The notes under the pieces: model-generated
The model's input: the letters and a program-made list of their open reading frames with translations, nothing else
The model's database searches: none
What the model was told of the DNA's origin: nothing
Translations under genes and position numbers: made by a program
Shown here: positions 32,105-41,396 of the stretch, in pieces
Position numbering within the stretch: position 1 is the stretch's first letter
Layout of the letters: every line of letters begins with the position of its first letter
Assembly (NCBI GenBank): GCA_903875225.1
Contig: CAIQVJ010000013.1
Coordinates: forward strand, 1 to 64,000
Direction: 5' to 3'
Source of the DNA: an uncultured Pseudomonadota bacterium
Lineage (GTDB): Bacteria; Myxococcota_A; UBA796; SXON01
Length of the DNA stretch: 64,000 bases

Positions 32105-33595
32105 TCAGCCGGCGCACACCGGCGGGCGCCGACCGATCCAGGGGCGGGCCTCCTCGAGCTGGGCCGCGATCCGAAGCAGCGTCGCCTCGTCCCCGAATCG
32201 CGCCGCGAGCTGAACCCCGATCGGCAGGCCCTCCGGGGTCCAGTGCAGCGGCAGTGAGACGGCGGGCTGGCCTGTCTGGTTGAAGAGCTGGGTGTTGGGC
32301 GTACGCTCGAAGTTGTTGGCAGCGAGCTGGGCGAGCACCGCCCGGATGGCAGCACCCACCGGCAGCGTTCGGAGCGCCGCGAGGCCTACGCGTTCGGCGG
32401 GCTTGAGCCCCAGCTCCCCGATGCGGACCGGGGGGTAGGCCAGCGTGGGCCCGAGGAACAGGTCGTAGGTCTCATGGAACGCGGCCGTCTGTCGCCCGGC
32501 TTCCTGGATCGCGTCCCGCGCATGCTGCAGTTCCACGCCGGAGAGGGTGACGCCCACCTGGCGCAGGAACCAGGTCGCCGGTTCGAAGAGGTCCGCGCGG
32601 GGCGTTCGACCGCTCCAGCGCGCCATGTCGTCGATCTCGGCAGCCACCCCGATCCCGACCTGGGTGAGGTACGCCTTCACGAGCTTGTCCCGGTCGAACG
32701 CCGGAGCGGCCTCCTCCACGGTGTGCCCCAGCTCCGCGAGCAGGCGGGCGGCGTTCTCGGTGGCTGCGACGCACTCGGGGTGGGTGCTCTTGCCGAAGAA
32801 CGAGCGCGTGGAGAAGCCGATCCGCAGCTTTCCGGGCGCAGCCCCCACCTCCTGCAGGAAGGGGCGGGCCATGGGGGGCGCGGCGTACGGATCGCCGGGC
32901 ATGGGGCCGGCGAGCACGTCGAGGAACGCCGCGGTGTCCCTCACGCTGCGGGAGAGGACCCCCCACTGCACGTAGCCTCCCCAACCTTCGCCCTGCTGGG
33001 GACCGAGCGGAATGCGCCCCCGCGTAGCCTTCAGGCCCACGAGCCCGCAGTTGCTGGCCGGGATCCGCAACGACCCGCCGCCGTCTCCCCCGTGCGCGAC
33101 GGGCACCGCTCTGGCCGCCACGAGGGCTGCGCTCCCGCCCGACGAGCCGCCCGTGGAGTGATCGGTGTTCCAGGGGTTCCGCGCCGGCCCGCGCCACTGG
33201 GACTCGGTGGTCCCGAGGATCGCCAGCTCCGGCAGGTTCGTCTTGGCGATGAACGTGACGCCCGAGCGCCGCAGGCGAGCGATCGCCTCGGAGTCCTCGG
33301 TGGGCGTCCAGCCCTCCATGAACCGCGTGGACGCGGTGAACGGCACGCCCTTCACGAACCCGTCGAAGTCCTTCACCACCATGGGCACGCCCCGGAAAGG
33401 GCCATCGGGGAGCCGCCCCTTCGCCGCCAGCCTGGCGCTCTCGTGCATCGCGTGCACCACGGCGTTGAGCTTCGGGTTCACCTGCTCGATCGCCGCGATC
33501 GCCGATTCGACGAGCTCCGGGGGCGTGACCTCGCCCGTCGCGACGCGTCGGGCAAGCTCCGTGGCGTCTACGTCTGCATAGTCGGTGATCGCCAT
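32105..33595 (-). CDS. amidase (amidase-signature family)
   Basis: 496 residues from ATG 33595 with AAGGCGG upstream. The Ser-cisSer-Lys triad is intact: Lys in MVVKDFDGF, the Gly/Ser signature [16 protein letters not shown] and the nucleophile Ser in [13 protein letters not shown]. Length and the '[16 protein letters not shown]' context match 6-aminohexanoate cyclic dimer hydrolase-like and similar cytosolic amidases. The family hydrolyses C-N bonds of amides, sometimes of peptides or nylon oligomers; the substrate is not predictable. No transport genes adjoin it. The closest start upstream in frame (33634) lacks a ribosome site. Confidence 0.94.
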   Translation of the reverse strand: MAITDYADVDATELARRVATGEVTPPELVESAIAAIEQVNPKLNAVVHAMHESARLAAKGRLPDGPFRGVPMVVKDFDGFVKGVPFTASTRFMEGWTPTEDSEAIARLRRSGVTFIAKTNLPELAILGTTESQWRGPARNPWNTDHSTGGSSGGSAALVAARAVPVAHGGDGGGSLRIPASNCGLVGLKATRGRIPLGPQQGEGWGGYVQWGVLSRSVRDTAAFLDVLAGPMPGDPYAAPPMARPFLQEVGAAPGKLRIGFSTRSFFGKSTHPECVAATENAARLLAELGHTVEEAAPAFDRDKLVKAYLTQVGIGVAAEIDDMARWSGRTPRADLFEPATWFLRQVGVTLSGVELQHARDAIQEAGRQTAAFHETYDLFLGPTLAYPPVRIGELGLKPAERVGLAALRTLPVGAAIRAVLAQLAANNFERTPNTQLFNQTGQPAVSLPLHWTPEGLPIGVQLAARFGDEATLLRIAAQLEEARPWIGRRPPVCAG

Positions 33596-33653
33596 CAGGA
33601 GCCGCCTTTGAAATTGGGGTTCTGCAAGAGGCACGGCACGTTGGCGAACGGCC

Positions 33654-34673
33654 TCATACCGTTTCGCCTGGCCGGATGTATCGGCGCCAGCGCTCGTCCG
33701 GCGCGTAGTCGATGAACAGCGGGTGATCGTCCACGGCCGCTCGGCGACGGCAGTGCACCAGCCAGATGCCGTACCCGGCCGAGTGCTGGCGCAGCCAGGG
33801 CTGGATCTGCGCGAGCGTCTGGTCCATCAAGGGCTCCCAGGCCTGCCCCTCGTAGGGGATGGGTTCGCCGAATGTCGTGACGTTCGGGCCGTCGGGAGGG
33901 CACCAACAGATCGCTGGCAGGATCGTGGCCCCGGATTCTACGGCCATCTCGAACGGCCCGGGCGCAAGCAGCGCCTTGCGATTCAGGTAGTCCTTGACCA
34001 CGAAGTTTCGCCCAAGCCGGCCTTCGAACGCGATGCCGACGATCTCGTTGCGCTCGAGGCAGCCCATCAGGTGCGGCCTCGCAGGGCGTCCGTTGTAGAA
34101 CACGGCGGGGAGGCGGTCCTCGGCGTCGTGTCGGGCCTGCCGCGCTTCTGCACGCCACTTGTTGTGCCCGAACACCTCCGGGTTGGCTGCTGCCACGTCG
34201 TCCGGAGCGAGCCCGCGGGCGGCGAACTGGGTGTATTTGTACCCCTGCAGCGAGAGCGCCGCGATCATCATCATGAAGTTGCCCGAGTGCGGGTACAGCA
34301 GGAGCACGCCCTTCCCGTACGACCGCGCCTTCTCGAGGTTCTCCAGGCCCTCCCAGCGCATGTACGAGGTGTTGGTCTTCTCGTCCACCGTGCTCAGGAG
34401 CAGTTCCTCTGCATGTACGCGAAACGCGACGCGGTAGGCGTCTGCCGCGAGCGCTCTCGGATCGGCGTCCGGAAAGCAGCGCTTGTACTCGTCCATCATC
34501 AGCTTCATGCCGTCGCCCGAGGTGAGCTTCTGCAGTGGCCAGAGCCTGCACATCGCGGCCATGCGGCCCGGCTTGTCTGCCGGCATCAGCTTTCTGAGCT
34601 GGACCCAGAAGGCCCAGCGGGCGAGGTCCCCAGGAGTGGCTTTCAGGTCTGGCGCGGTGGAATGATCAGGCAT
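33654..34673 (-). CDS. LpxL/HtrB-type acyltransferase
   Basis: 339 residues from ATG 34673. It has the lauroyl/myristoyl acyltransferase pattern: LYPHSGNFMMMIAAL, with the catalytic His of the 'HxGNFE'-like motif (usual Glu replaced), GIAFEGRLGRNFVVKDYLN, ESGATILPAICWCPPDG and TTFGEPIPYEG, where Pro-Ile-Pro-Tyr is a family mark. There is no clear membrane helix at the N-terminus, unlike E. coli LpxL. The family transfers acyl chains to lipid A or to other lipids and amino groups. No other lipid A gene is nearby. No ribosome site: a TTGACG/TAATCC promoter ends seven bases before the ATG. Confidence 0.82.
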   Translation of the reverse strand: MPDHSTAPDLKATPGDLARWAFWVQLRKLMPADKPGRMAAMCRLWPLQKLTSGDGMKLMMDEYKRCFPDADPRALAADAYRVAFRVHAEELLLSTVDEKTNTSYMRWEGLENLEKARSYGKGVLLLYPHSGNFMMMIAALSLQGYKYTQFAARGLAPDDVAAANPEVFGHNKWRAEARQARHDAEDRLPAVFYNGRPARPHLMGCLERNEIVGIAFEGRLGRNFVVKDYLNRKALLAPGPFEMAVESGATILPAICWCPPDGPNVTTFGEPIPYEGQAWEPLMDQTLAQIQPWLRQHSAGYGIWLVHCRRRAAVDDHPLFIDYAPDERWRRYIRPGETV

Positions 34674-34680
34674 GGGGCGT

Positions 34681-34709
34681 GGATTATGCCCCCGTGGAAA
34701 GGGCGTCAA
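34681..34709 (-). promoter_or_regulatory. sigma-70-type promoter of the acyltransferase gene
   Basis: On the minus strand TTGACG (34709-34704), 17 bp, TAATCC (34686-34681), then seven bases to ATG 34673. The GCATAATCC context also fits CATAAT. The placement suggests a leaderless transcript. Confidence 0.55.
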
Positions 34710-34875
34710 CCGGGCCGTCCCCGACGTCCCCGCCCGTACTCGTGCCGTCTGCAGCGGCGTGGACGCGGTGCCGGGCGGGGCTTTCTGCCCCGGCCGATCC
34801 TTGATAGGCCGTACGGATGCCCTCCGCCTCCTGGAACGTCCCGCTCACGGCCTGCACACCCTCCGGCAGCAGCGG

Positions 34876-35796
34876 ATGACCGGGGCCACGCGAGTCGCGT
34901 TCCTCACGCTCGAAGACCGTTCCGACTACGTCATCGACGACGATCTCGCCATCGCGGAGCTCGGTCGGCGCGGCATGCACGCACATGAGGTCCCGTGGGC
35001 TCGCCCGACGGACTGGCGTATCTGGGACGGCGTGGTCGTGCGCAGCACCTGGGACTACCAGCATGAGCCCCAGCGTTTCCTGGCCGTGCTCGCCGCGATT
35101 GGAAAGGCCGGGGCGAGGCTAGCGAACCCGCTCGACATCATCCGCTGGAACGTGCACAAGTCCTACCTCGTCGACCTCGAGGCGCACGGCGTGCCGGTCG
35201 TCCCGACCCGTTGGGGCAGGGGGCTCACCGGCAGGGAACTGGTGGAGTTGGTGGACAGCGAGTGTGTGCTCAAGCCGGTGATCGGGGCCAACGCCGGCGA
35301 CACGTTCCGGCTCGCGCCCGGCGTGGCCCTCGCCGAGGCCGATCGCATCGCCGAGCTCTACGTGGATCGCGAGTGGATGCTCCAGCCGTTTGTTCAGAGC
35401 GTGGTGGCCGAGGGGGAGCACTCGCTCTTCTACTTTGGCGGTCGGTTCAGCCACTCGATCCTGAAGACTCCAGCGCCAGGTGATTTCCGGGTGCAGGAGG
35501 ACCACGGCGGGACGATCACCGCGTTGGACTCCGCTGGTCCCTTGCGTCAGGCTGCCGATGCGGTGCTGGTCGGGCTCGGGCTCTGCGGCTTCGACGTTCC
35601 CGTGCAGGCGCGCGTGGATCTGGTGCGGATGCCTGATGGCTCCTTCGCGCTCCTCGAACTGGAGCTGATCGAGCCCTCGCTCTACCTGCGGATGGATCCG
35701 AAGGCGCCAGCGAACTTCGCCGACGCCGTCGAGCGCTGGCTCAGGCCCCAGCGGGGTGCCGCGAGGACAGGGCCGCAGTCGCGCGCGAGAGGGTGA
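34876..35796 (+). CDS. ATP-grasp domain enzyme
   Basis: 306 residues from ATG 34876. N-terminal Rossmann-like lobe (RVAFLTLEDRSDYVIDDD; DGVVVRSTWDY), then the ATP-grasp core: NPLDIIRWNVHKSYLVDLEA, CVLKPVIGANAGDTFRL, ATP-binding MLQPFVQSVV and the metal site LLELELIEPSLYL. This layout is that of the RimK/glutathione-synthetase-like group that includes DcsG of the D-cycloserine pathway. The family joins a carboxylate to an amine or thiol with ATP. The gene is divergent from the acyltransferase gene. A ~40-residue longer version from the upstream open frame lacks support. Product unknown. Confidence 0.88.
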   Translation: MTGATRVAFLTLEDRSDYVIDDDLAIAELGRRGMHAHEVPWARPTDWRIWDGVVVRSTWDYQHEPQRFLAVLAAIGKAGARLANPLDIIRWNVHKSYLVDLEAHGVPVVPTRWGRGLTGRELVELVDSECVLKPVIGANAGDTFRLAPGVALAEADRIAELYVDREWMLQPFVQSVVAEGEHSLFYFGGRFSHSILKTPAPGDFRVQEDHGGTITALDSAGPLRQAADAVLVGLGLCGFDVPVQARVDLVRMPDGSFALLELELIEPSLYLRMDPKAPANFADAVERWLRPQRGAARTGPQSRARG

Positions 35797-35814
35797 GCGG
35801 CAGGCGGTGGGGCT

Positions 35815-36945
35815 TCAGCCCCCCGCGATGTGCTTCGAGAACCGGGCGGCTGTCACGCGCGCGAGGTTGAACAGCACCTGGTAGGCCACCTCGGGGTGGC
35901 GCTCGTGCAGGTCGTCCAACATCTTCCGGCCCAGCACCAGCAGTTTTCCCTCCTGCACCGCCTGGATCGTCGCGGATCGGCGGCGGTCCTCGGCGAGGAA
36001 GCTGAGCTCCCCGACCACGTCGCCCACCACCATCCGCGCGATCTCCTCGCCCCGCTTGGTGATCGCGAACTCTCCGTCCAGGATCACGTACAGCTCACGT
36101 TCGTGGAGGTCCTCACGGGTCACGGTGTTCCCCGCCTCCACGTCGATCACGAACCCCATGGCCGTGACCACGCGGATCTGGCTGTCCGCCAGCCCGTCGA
36201 AGAGCTTGGGGCGCCCGGACTTCGCGAGCATGGCGGTCTGCACGTCGCTCCAGACGTCGGCCTCGTCCGTCTCCACGGCGTTTGCAATTCCAAGGGCTTC
36301 GGTGATGAGATCGAAGGTTTCACAAGAGCCTGCCCGGAACCGCTCCCTCGCCAGGGAGTGCAGGGGGGAGTCCACCTTGCGGAAGTGGGCGACGTCGTTC
36401 GTGGCCATGACCAGCGGCACCCGCAGACCGTCGGGCGTGTTGATGAGATCGGCGCCGTAGGCCCGGTATCCGAGCCTGCGGTAGCCAGGGACGAGCCCGG
36501 GTGCGCAGTAGGCGAACGAGGCGAGCACGCCCCGGTCCACGGCGTGGGTGAACGCGCGGCGCGCGAGTGCGGGCACGATGAGCTTGCCGCGCAGGGCCCG
36601 GCGGACCATCAGCCGGCTCGCCTCGGCGATCGGCTGCGACAACAACGCGGGGAGCGCAGAGAAGCCGTAGCGGCGCGCCGCGTGGTGGGGGGTGCCGCCG
36701 GGCTCCCAGGTGTCCACGCGGAGCGTGCCCGTGACCTCGGCGGGAGAGCCGGTGTAGAAGATCACGACGCTGGGGGCGTCCTCGTCCGGGTCGCGGATCC
36801 AGCCGTTCTCGTGGTCCGCGTTGGCGACGGTCTTGTGCAGCTCACGCACATAGACGTCGTACCGGAACCGCCAGACCGCCTCCCGCTCGGCCGGCGAGGT
36901 GGCGATGTGCACCCGCTCCAGGCTGGTGAGGAAGTCGATGATCAC
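35815..36945 (-). CDS. acyl-amino-acid/autoinducer-synthase-like GNAT fused to a cyclic nucleotide-binding domain
   Basis: 376 residues from GTG 36945, which overlaps the methyltransferase stop (GTGA). Residues 1-~200 follow the FeeM/LuxI-type GNAT pattern: VWRFRYDVYVRELHK, then an acidic 'DADHENGWIRDPDED', EVTGTLRVD, IAEASRLMVRRAL and PGYRRLGYRAYG. Residues ~255-376 are a cNMP-binding domain (LFDGLADSQ, VILDGEFAITKRG, and the phosphate cassette GELSFLAEDRRRSATIQA, with its Glu and an Arg). GNATs of this type join fatty-acyl groups to amino acids or homoserine lactone. The fusion implies control by cAMP or cGMP. Substrate and ligand are inferred, not shown. Confidence 0.85.
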   Translation of the reverse strand: MIIDFLTSLERVHIATSPAEREAVWRFRYDVYVRELHKTVANADHENGWIRDPDEDAPSVVIFYTGSPAEVTGTLRVDTWEPGGTPHHAARRYGFSALPALLSQPIAEASRLMVRRALRGKLIVPALARRAFTHAVDRGVLASFAYCAPGLVPGYRRLGYRAYGADLINTPDGLRVPLVMATNDVAHFRKVDSPLHSLARERFRAGSCETFDLITEALGIANAVETDEADVWSDVQTAMLAKSGRPKLFDGLADSQIRVVTAMGFVIDVEAGNTVTREDLHERELYVILDGEFAITKRGEEIARMVVGDVVGELSFLAEDRRRSATIQAVQEGKLLVLGRKMLDDLHERHPEVAYQVLFNLARVTAARFSKHIAGG

Positions 36946-37751
36946 CCGGGCCTCCGCCCGACGGCGAAGAAGGCCACGACCACGCCGAAGGGCTGCTGGT
37001 CGGGTGGCATCCGAGCGAGCGCGCCGAGCTCGTTCGAGAGCGCCATGGACTCGGCGCTGCCCACCTGGATCGCCTTGAACCGTGTGGTGATGTCGAGGAA
37101 CGCGCCGAGCCCGAGCTCCAGCGAGCTCACGGTGATGCCGCGCATGCGGATGTCGGTCAGCCCAGCCTCGCGCATCAACCCCGGCAGCTTGCGGGCGACG
37201 AGGCGGTCCCCGCCGTTGTGCGCCTGCGCTGTGAGCGCCAGTTCGGTGAGGCGGCTGAACGCAGGAGGGCAGGGGTACAGCGTGAGGAAGCCGTCGTCGA
37301 TGTCCATCAGGCACACCTGTCCGCCCGGGCGCACGACACGTGCGGCTTCCCGCAGCGCGTCGAGGGGTCGGGTCAGGTGCTGGTAGAGCAGGCGGCTGTA
37401 GAGGAAGTCGAAGCTGGCGTCCTGCAGTCCGGTCGCGTACGCGTTGCCCTGGACGAAGCGCACGTTCGGGTGGGCCGGCGCCACGATCGCCGAGGCGGCC
37501 GCCAGCAGCTCCGAGCTCATGTCGAGGCCGACGCCGCCTGCCTCTCCCGCGATGTCGGAGAGGGGCCCGGTGAGGAACCCGGGACCGCAACCGACCTCGA
37601 GGATCCGCTGGCCGAGGCCGAAGCCGAGCCGCTGGAGCTCCGCGAGCTCCGCTCCCAGGAGGACCGTGGCCTGTCGCTGGAGGCGATGGAGCTCGGCCGC
37701 ACGATCCGCATCGCCGAAGCGATCGTAGTGGTAGGAGCGGGCGACATCCAT
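36942..37751 (-). CDS. SAM-dependent methyltransferase
   Basis: 269 residues from ATG 37751. Class I Rossmann methyltransferase: motif I ILEVGCGPGFLTG, acidic residue in GGVGLDMSSELLA, NVRFVQGNAYATGLQDASFD, post-I SFDFLYSRLLYQHL and VVRPGGQVCLMDIDDG, as in the Methyltransf_11/25 group. The C-terminal part (about 180-269) is helical and probably holds the acceptor. It is coupled to the GNAT-cNMP gene by a 4-bp overlap, so it may methylate that enzyme's product or a related small molecule. TACGAG lies seven bases before the ATG, without a ribosome site. Confidence 0.92.
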   Translation of the reverse strand: MDVARSYHYDRFGDADRAAELHRLQRQATVLLGAELAELQRLGFGLGQRILEVGCGPGFLTGPLSDIAGEAGGVGLDMSSELLAAASAIVAPAHPNVRFVQGNAYATGLQDASFDFLYSRLLYQHLTRPLDALREAARVVRPGGQVCLMDIDDGFLTLYPCPPAFSRLTELALTAQAHNGGDRLVARKLPGLMREAGLTDIRMRGITVSSLELGLGAFLDITTRFKAIQVGSAESMALSNELGALARMPPDQQPFGVVVAFFAVGRRPG

Positions 37752-37901
37752 GTGGGCCCTCGTAGCACGGTGCAGGCGGCAGAATGGGGCGGATCCGCAG
37801 CCCGGCGATCTCTTGTCGGCCGGGGCCCTCCCCGTCGCTGCCCGCGAGGAATCGGTGCGGACGGCGGTTTCTGGTACGCTGTCGTCTCCCCGGAGTCGTC
37901 C

Positions 37902-40900
37902 TTGCGCAGCGCCCTCTCCCTGCTCCCCGCAGTATTGTTTCCGCTCGCGAGCCTCGCCTGCCGCCAGGACGGCGGCCTGACCAAGTTCGACTCGAAGCCG
38001 GAGCCGGCGATCAGCTCGCCCGCAGACGGGGCAACGCTGGTGGAGGGCGCCACGGTCACGCTGTACGGCACGGCGAGCGACCCCGACGACGACACCTCCG
38101 ATCTCACCGCCCGCTGGCTGGTGAACGATGCCGAGGTCTGTGCGCTCGGCGCCCTCGACGACGTGGGCGGCACCAGCTGCGAGACGGTGGTGCCGGCGTC
38201 GGCCGCGATGGAGATCCGCCTGGATGCTACCGATCCGGGCGGCAGCACCGGCTCGGCCTACTCGACGGTCACGGTCACGGCGAACGCGGGCCCCGTGGTC
38301 ACCATCGAGAGTCCGGAGGAGGCCGGGACCTACCATGCGGACCAGGTGCTCACCTTCCGCGGGACGGTGAGCGACGCCGAGACCGCCGCGGCGGACCTCG
38401 CCGCGTGGTGGCAGGAGGACGGCGTGGAGCTCGGGATCGACGCCGTGCCGACCAGCGAGGGCGACGTCGTCGGCTACGGGACCCTCGACGAGGGCACCCA
38501 CGCGCTCGAGCTGCATGCGCTCGACATGGCGGGCAACGAGGGCGTGGCCACGGTCGTGGTCGACGTCGGCCCCGTCAACTCCCCGCCGGCCTGTGCCATC
38601 ACGGCGCCGGCGTCCAACACCGTCGGGGAGCCCGGTGAGCTCGTGACGTTCGAGGGGCAGGTCTCCGACGCGGACATCGCAGCCGACCGGCTCACCGTGA
38701 GCTGGGAGAGCGACAAGGACGGCGTCCTTGGCTCCAGCGCGCCGACGAGCGGCGGGGCGGTCACGCTCCCCATCGACACGCTGTCGGTGAACACGCACGT
38801 GGTCACGCTCCGCGTGGCGGACGAACTGGGCGCCACCTGCACGACGGACGTCGTCTACACCGTGGGGACGGCGCCCACGATCAGCGTGGAGGCGCCGCTC
38901 GACGGAGAGGTCTTCGCAGAGGGTGACCTGATCACGTTCACGGCGCTGGTCGGCGACACGGAGGACGTCGCCGCGGACCTCGCCGTCGTGTGGGAGAGCA
39001 GCATCGACGGCGCGTTCCACGAGGGGCCGCCCGACAGTTCGGGGGTCTCCCAGCTGCAGACCGACGTGCTCTCGCCGGGCGAACACGGGTTGCGGGTGAC
39101 GGTCACCGACTCGAGCGGGCTCTACGCGACCGCGGTCAGCACGTTCGTCGTCGACGGGATCCCCACCGCGCCGGGGGTCTCCATCACGCCGGCGAACCCG
39201 CTGACGGACGACGACCTCGTCGTCTCGATCACCCGCCCGGCCGTCGATCCCGAGGGCGACCCGCTCACCTACAGCTACGCGTGGTCGCTCGACGGGGTGC
39301 CCAGCTCCGCCAGCACGTCGTCCACGGTCGCGGATGCCGAGACCCACCGGGGCGACGTTTGGTCGGTGGACGTCCGGGCGAACGACGGGTTTGCGGACAG
39401 CGCTGCGGGCACGGCCTCCGTCACCATCGGGAACACGGTCCCGTCAATCGGCTCGGTCATCATCTCCCCACCGTCCCCGACCCCCACGAGCACGCTCACC
39501 TGCGGCTGGGCCGGCTGGTCCGACCTCGACGGGGATGTGGACCACAGCACCATCGCCTGGACGATCGACGGGGTCGCCTCCGGCACCGGCACCACGCTCG
39601 CGGGCCCGTTCCGCGCCGGGGAGAGCATCACCTGCACGGTCACGCCGTTCGACGGCTTCGACCCCGGAGCCCCGAAGAGCGACACCGTCACGGTCGCCAA
39701 CACGCCGCCCGTCGTCAACAGCGTCACCCTCGTGCCAGACCCGGCCTGGACGAACGACACCCTCGCCGTCTCCGTGAGCACGACCGACGCCGACGGCGAT
39801 GCGCTCACCCTCACGTACCGGTGGATCGTGAACGGCGTCCTCGTCGCCGCGTCGGGCAGCACGCTCGACGGCTCCTGGTTCGGCCGCGACGACAGTGTGT
39901 ACGTGTGGGTCGAGGCCGACGACGGGACGACCTCCGACTCGATGGCGTCCAACACGGTCGTCATCTCCAACGCCGCGCCGTCGGTCCGCTCCGTCAGCAT
40001 CTCCCCGCCTTCGCCCGTCCGGTCGAGCACGCTCACCTGCGCCTACACCGGCTACTCGGACCCCGACGGAGACTCGGACCTCTCCACCTACGCCTGGGAC
40101 GTGGACGGCGTGGCCGCAGGCTCTGGCAGCACGCTCCCCGGTCCGTTCGTGGACGGTGCGGTCGCCACGTGTACGGTCACCCCGGACGACGGGACCGACG
40201 CGGGCGCTCCGATCTCGTCCAGCGTCACCGTCGGGAACACGCCGCCGGTGCTCACCGGCCTCTCGATCTCCCCGGACCCGGTCTACACCAACGACGTGCT
40301 CACCGCCTCTGTGGGTGCCAGCGACGCAGACGGCGACTCCGTCTCGGTGTCGTACACCTGGGTGGTGAACGGCACCCCCGTCGGGGCGAGCGGCGACACC
40401 CTCAGCGGGGTGTCCTACTTCGACCGGGACGACACCGTGTACGTCGTGGCGCAGGGCGACGACGGCGCGGACACCAGCACGTCCACCTCCAGCACGATCA
40501 CGGTGAGCGACACGCCCCCGACCGCGCCTGTCGTGGAGATCACCCCCGCGGACGCGATCTCCGGCGACGATCTCACCTGCACGGTCGTGAGTCCGGGCAT
40601 GGACGTGGACGGTGACAGCCTGTCCTACGCGTTCCGGTGGGACGTGGACGATTCGGGCTACACGTCTGCCGCCAGCGGCGCGACCTCGAGCGTCGTGAAC
40701 GGCGCGGACGTCGGTTGGTCCGAGACCTGGACGTGCGACGCCACGGCGAGCGACGGCACGGCGACCGGGGGCACCGGCACCGACAGCCTCACCACCGCCC
40801 ACTGCCCACTTGGCTCGGATGCCCTCTGTCCCGCAACCGACTGCACCGAGATCATGGACGCCGGCGACTCCCTCGGAGACGGCTATTACCGGCTCGATCG

Positions 40901-41342
40901 CGGGGCCTACTGGTGCGACATGACCACGGACGGCGGCGGTTGGACCCGCGTGCGTGACAACGCCGCGGTCTACGGAACGAGCTGGGACTCCAGCTACTCC
41001 AACACCGAGGGCTTCACGTGGACCGAGACCCTGTTCGCCTACGACAGCGGCTCCATCAGCGCGCACTGCACCTACCCAGACAGTTTGACGGGCTGCAACG
41101 ACCTCGGGTTCCAGTTCGCCTCGGAGAGCTGGGGCGTGCCGCTCAACTGGGGTTCCAGCATCTGTGGCATGGCGACCACGGACTACACGGGTGCAACCAC
41201 GTATCCGGGCGGCTACGACTTCATCGTGGCCCGCGGCTCGTCCACCGCGACCATCCGCCTCGGATCGTTGGAGGGCATCTCCAGCTGCACGACCAGCGAC
41301 AACTATGGCACTGCGTACGTGGACATCCTCGTGCGCAGGTAG
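37902..41342 (+). CDS. large lipoprotein with PKD/Ig-like repeats and fibrinogen-like C-terminus
   Basis: 1146 residues from TTG 37902 (GGAG six bases upstream); longer readings into the opposite methyltransferase gene have no support. The signal MRSALSLLPAVLFPLASLAC ends in a plausible lipobox. Then come about ten Ig/PKD-like modules of ~85-100 residues, first of 'SPADGATLVEGATVTLYG' type, later of 'SISPPSPVRSSTLTCAYTGYSDPDGDSD' character (SISPPSPVRSSTLTC; YTGYSDPDGD). The last ~190 residues begin DCTEIMDAGDSLGDGYYRL and contain YWCDMTTDGGGWTRV, the hallmark of fibrinogen-C-like domains. Likely a long surface stalk with a binding tip, perhaps for sugars; ligand unknown. Confidence 0.87.
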   Translation: MRSALSLLPAVLFPLASLACRQDGGLTKFDSKPEPAISSPADGATLVEGATVTLYGTASDPDDDTSDLTARWLVNDAEVCALGALDDVGGTSCETVVPASAAMEIRLDATDPGGSTGSAYSTVTVTANAGPVVTIESPEEAGTYHADQVLTFRGTVSDAETAAADLAAWWQEDGVELGIDAVPTSEGDVVGYGTLDEGTHALELHALDMAGNEGVATVVVDVGPVNSPPACAITAPASNTVGEPGELVTFEGQVSDADIAADRLTVSWESDKDGVLGSSAPTSGGAVTLPIDTLSVNTHVVTLRVADELGATCTTDVVYTVGTAPTISVEAPLDGEVFAEGDLITFTALVGDTEDVAADLAVVWESSIDGAFHEGPPDSSGVSQLQTDVLSPGEHGLRVTVTDSSGLYATAVSTFVVDGIPTAPGVSITPANPLTDDDLVVSITRPAVDPEGDPLTYSYAWSLDGVPSSASTSSTVADAETHRGDVWSVDVRANDGFADSAAGTASVTIGNTVPSIGSVIISPPSPTPTSTLTCGWAGWSDLDGDVDHSTIAWTIDGVASGTGTTLAGPFRAGESITCTVTPFDGFDPGAPKSDTVTVANTPPVVNSVTLVPDPAWTNDTLAVSVSTTDADGDALTLTYRWIVNGVLVAASGSTLDGSWFGRDDSVYVWVEADDGTTSDSMASNTVVISNAAPSVRSVSISPPSPVRSSTLTCAYTGYSDPDGDSDLSTYAWDVDGVAAGSGSTLPGPFVDGAVATCTVTPDDGTDAGAPISSSVTVGNTPPVLTGLSISPDPVYTNDVLTASVGASDADGDSVSVSYTWVVNGTPVGASGDTLSGVSYFDRDDTVYVVAQGDDGADTSTSTSSTITVSDTPPTAPVVEITPADAISGDDLTCTVVSPGMDVDGDSLSYAFRWDVDDSGYTSAASGATSSVVNGADVGWSETWTCDATASDGTATGGTGTDSLTTAHCPLGSDALCPATDCTEIMDAGDSLGDGYYRLDRGAYWCDMTTDGGGWTRVRDNAAVYGTSWDSSYSNTEGFTWTETLFAYDSGSISAHCTYPDSLTGCNDLGFQFASESWGVPLNWGSSICGMATTDYTGATTYPGGYDFIVARGSSTATIRLGSLEGISSCTTSDNYGTAYVDILVRR

Positions 41343-41350
41343 GTGCTCGG

Positions 41351-41390
41351 CCGCTGCCGCTGCCGCTGCCGCTGCCGCTGCCGCTGCCGC
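41351..41390. repeat. hexanucleotide tandem repeat (CCGCTG)
   Basis: Six perfect CCGCTG copies and a partial seventh lie in the 54-bp spacer between two convergent stop codons. It is outside both genes. There is no sign of a coding or promoter role. Confidence 0.9.
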
Positions 41391-41396
41391 GGCCAG

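Noticed and set aside
34672..34875. Upstream extension of the ATP-grasp frame to 34672
   Set aside because: It covers the acyltransferase promoter, lacks a ribosome site and reads as Arg/Pro/Gly-rich noise before the domain begins.
37752..39347. Minus-strand extension of the methyltransferase frame to 39347
   Set aside because: It runs antisense to the PKD-repeat gene and is Arg/Val/Gly noise; the methyltransferase pattern starts at 37751.
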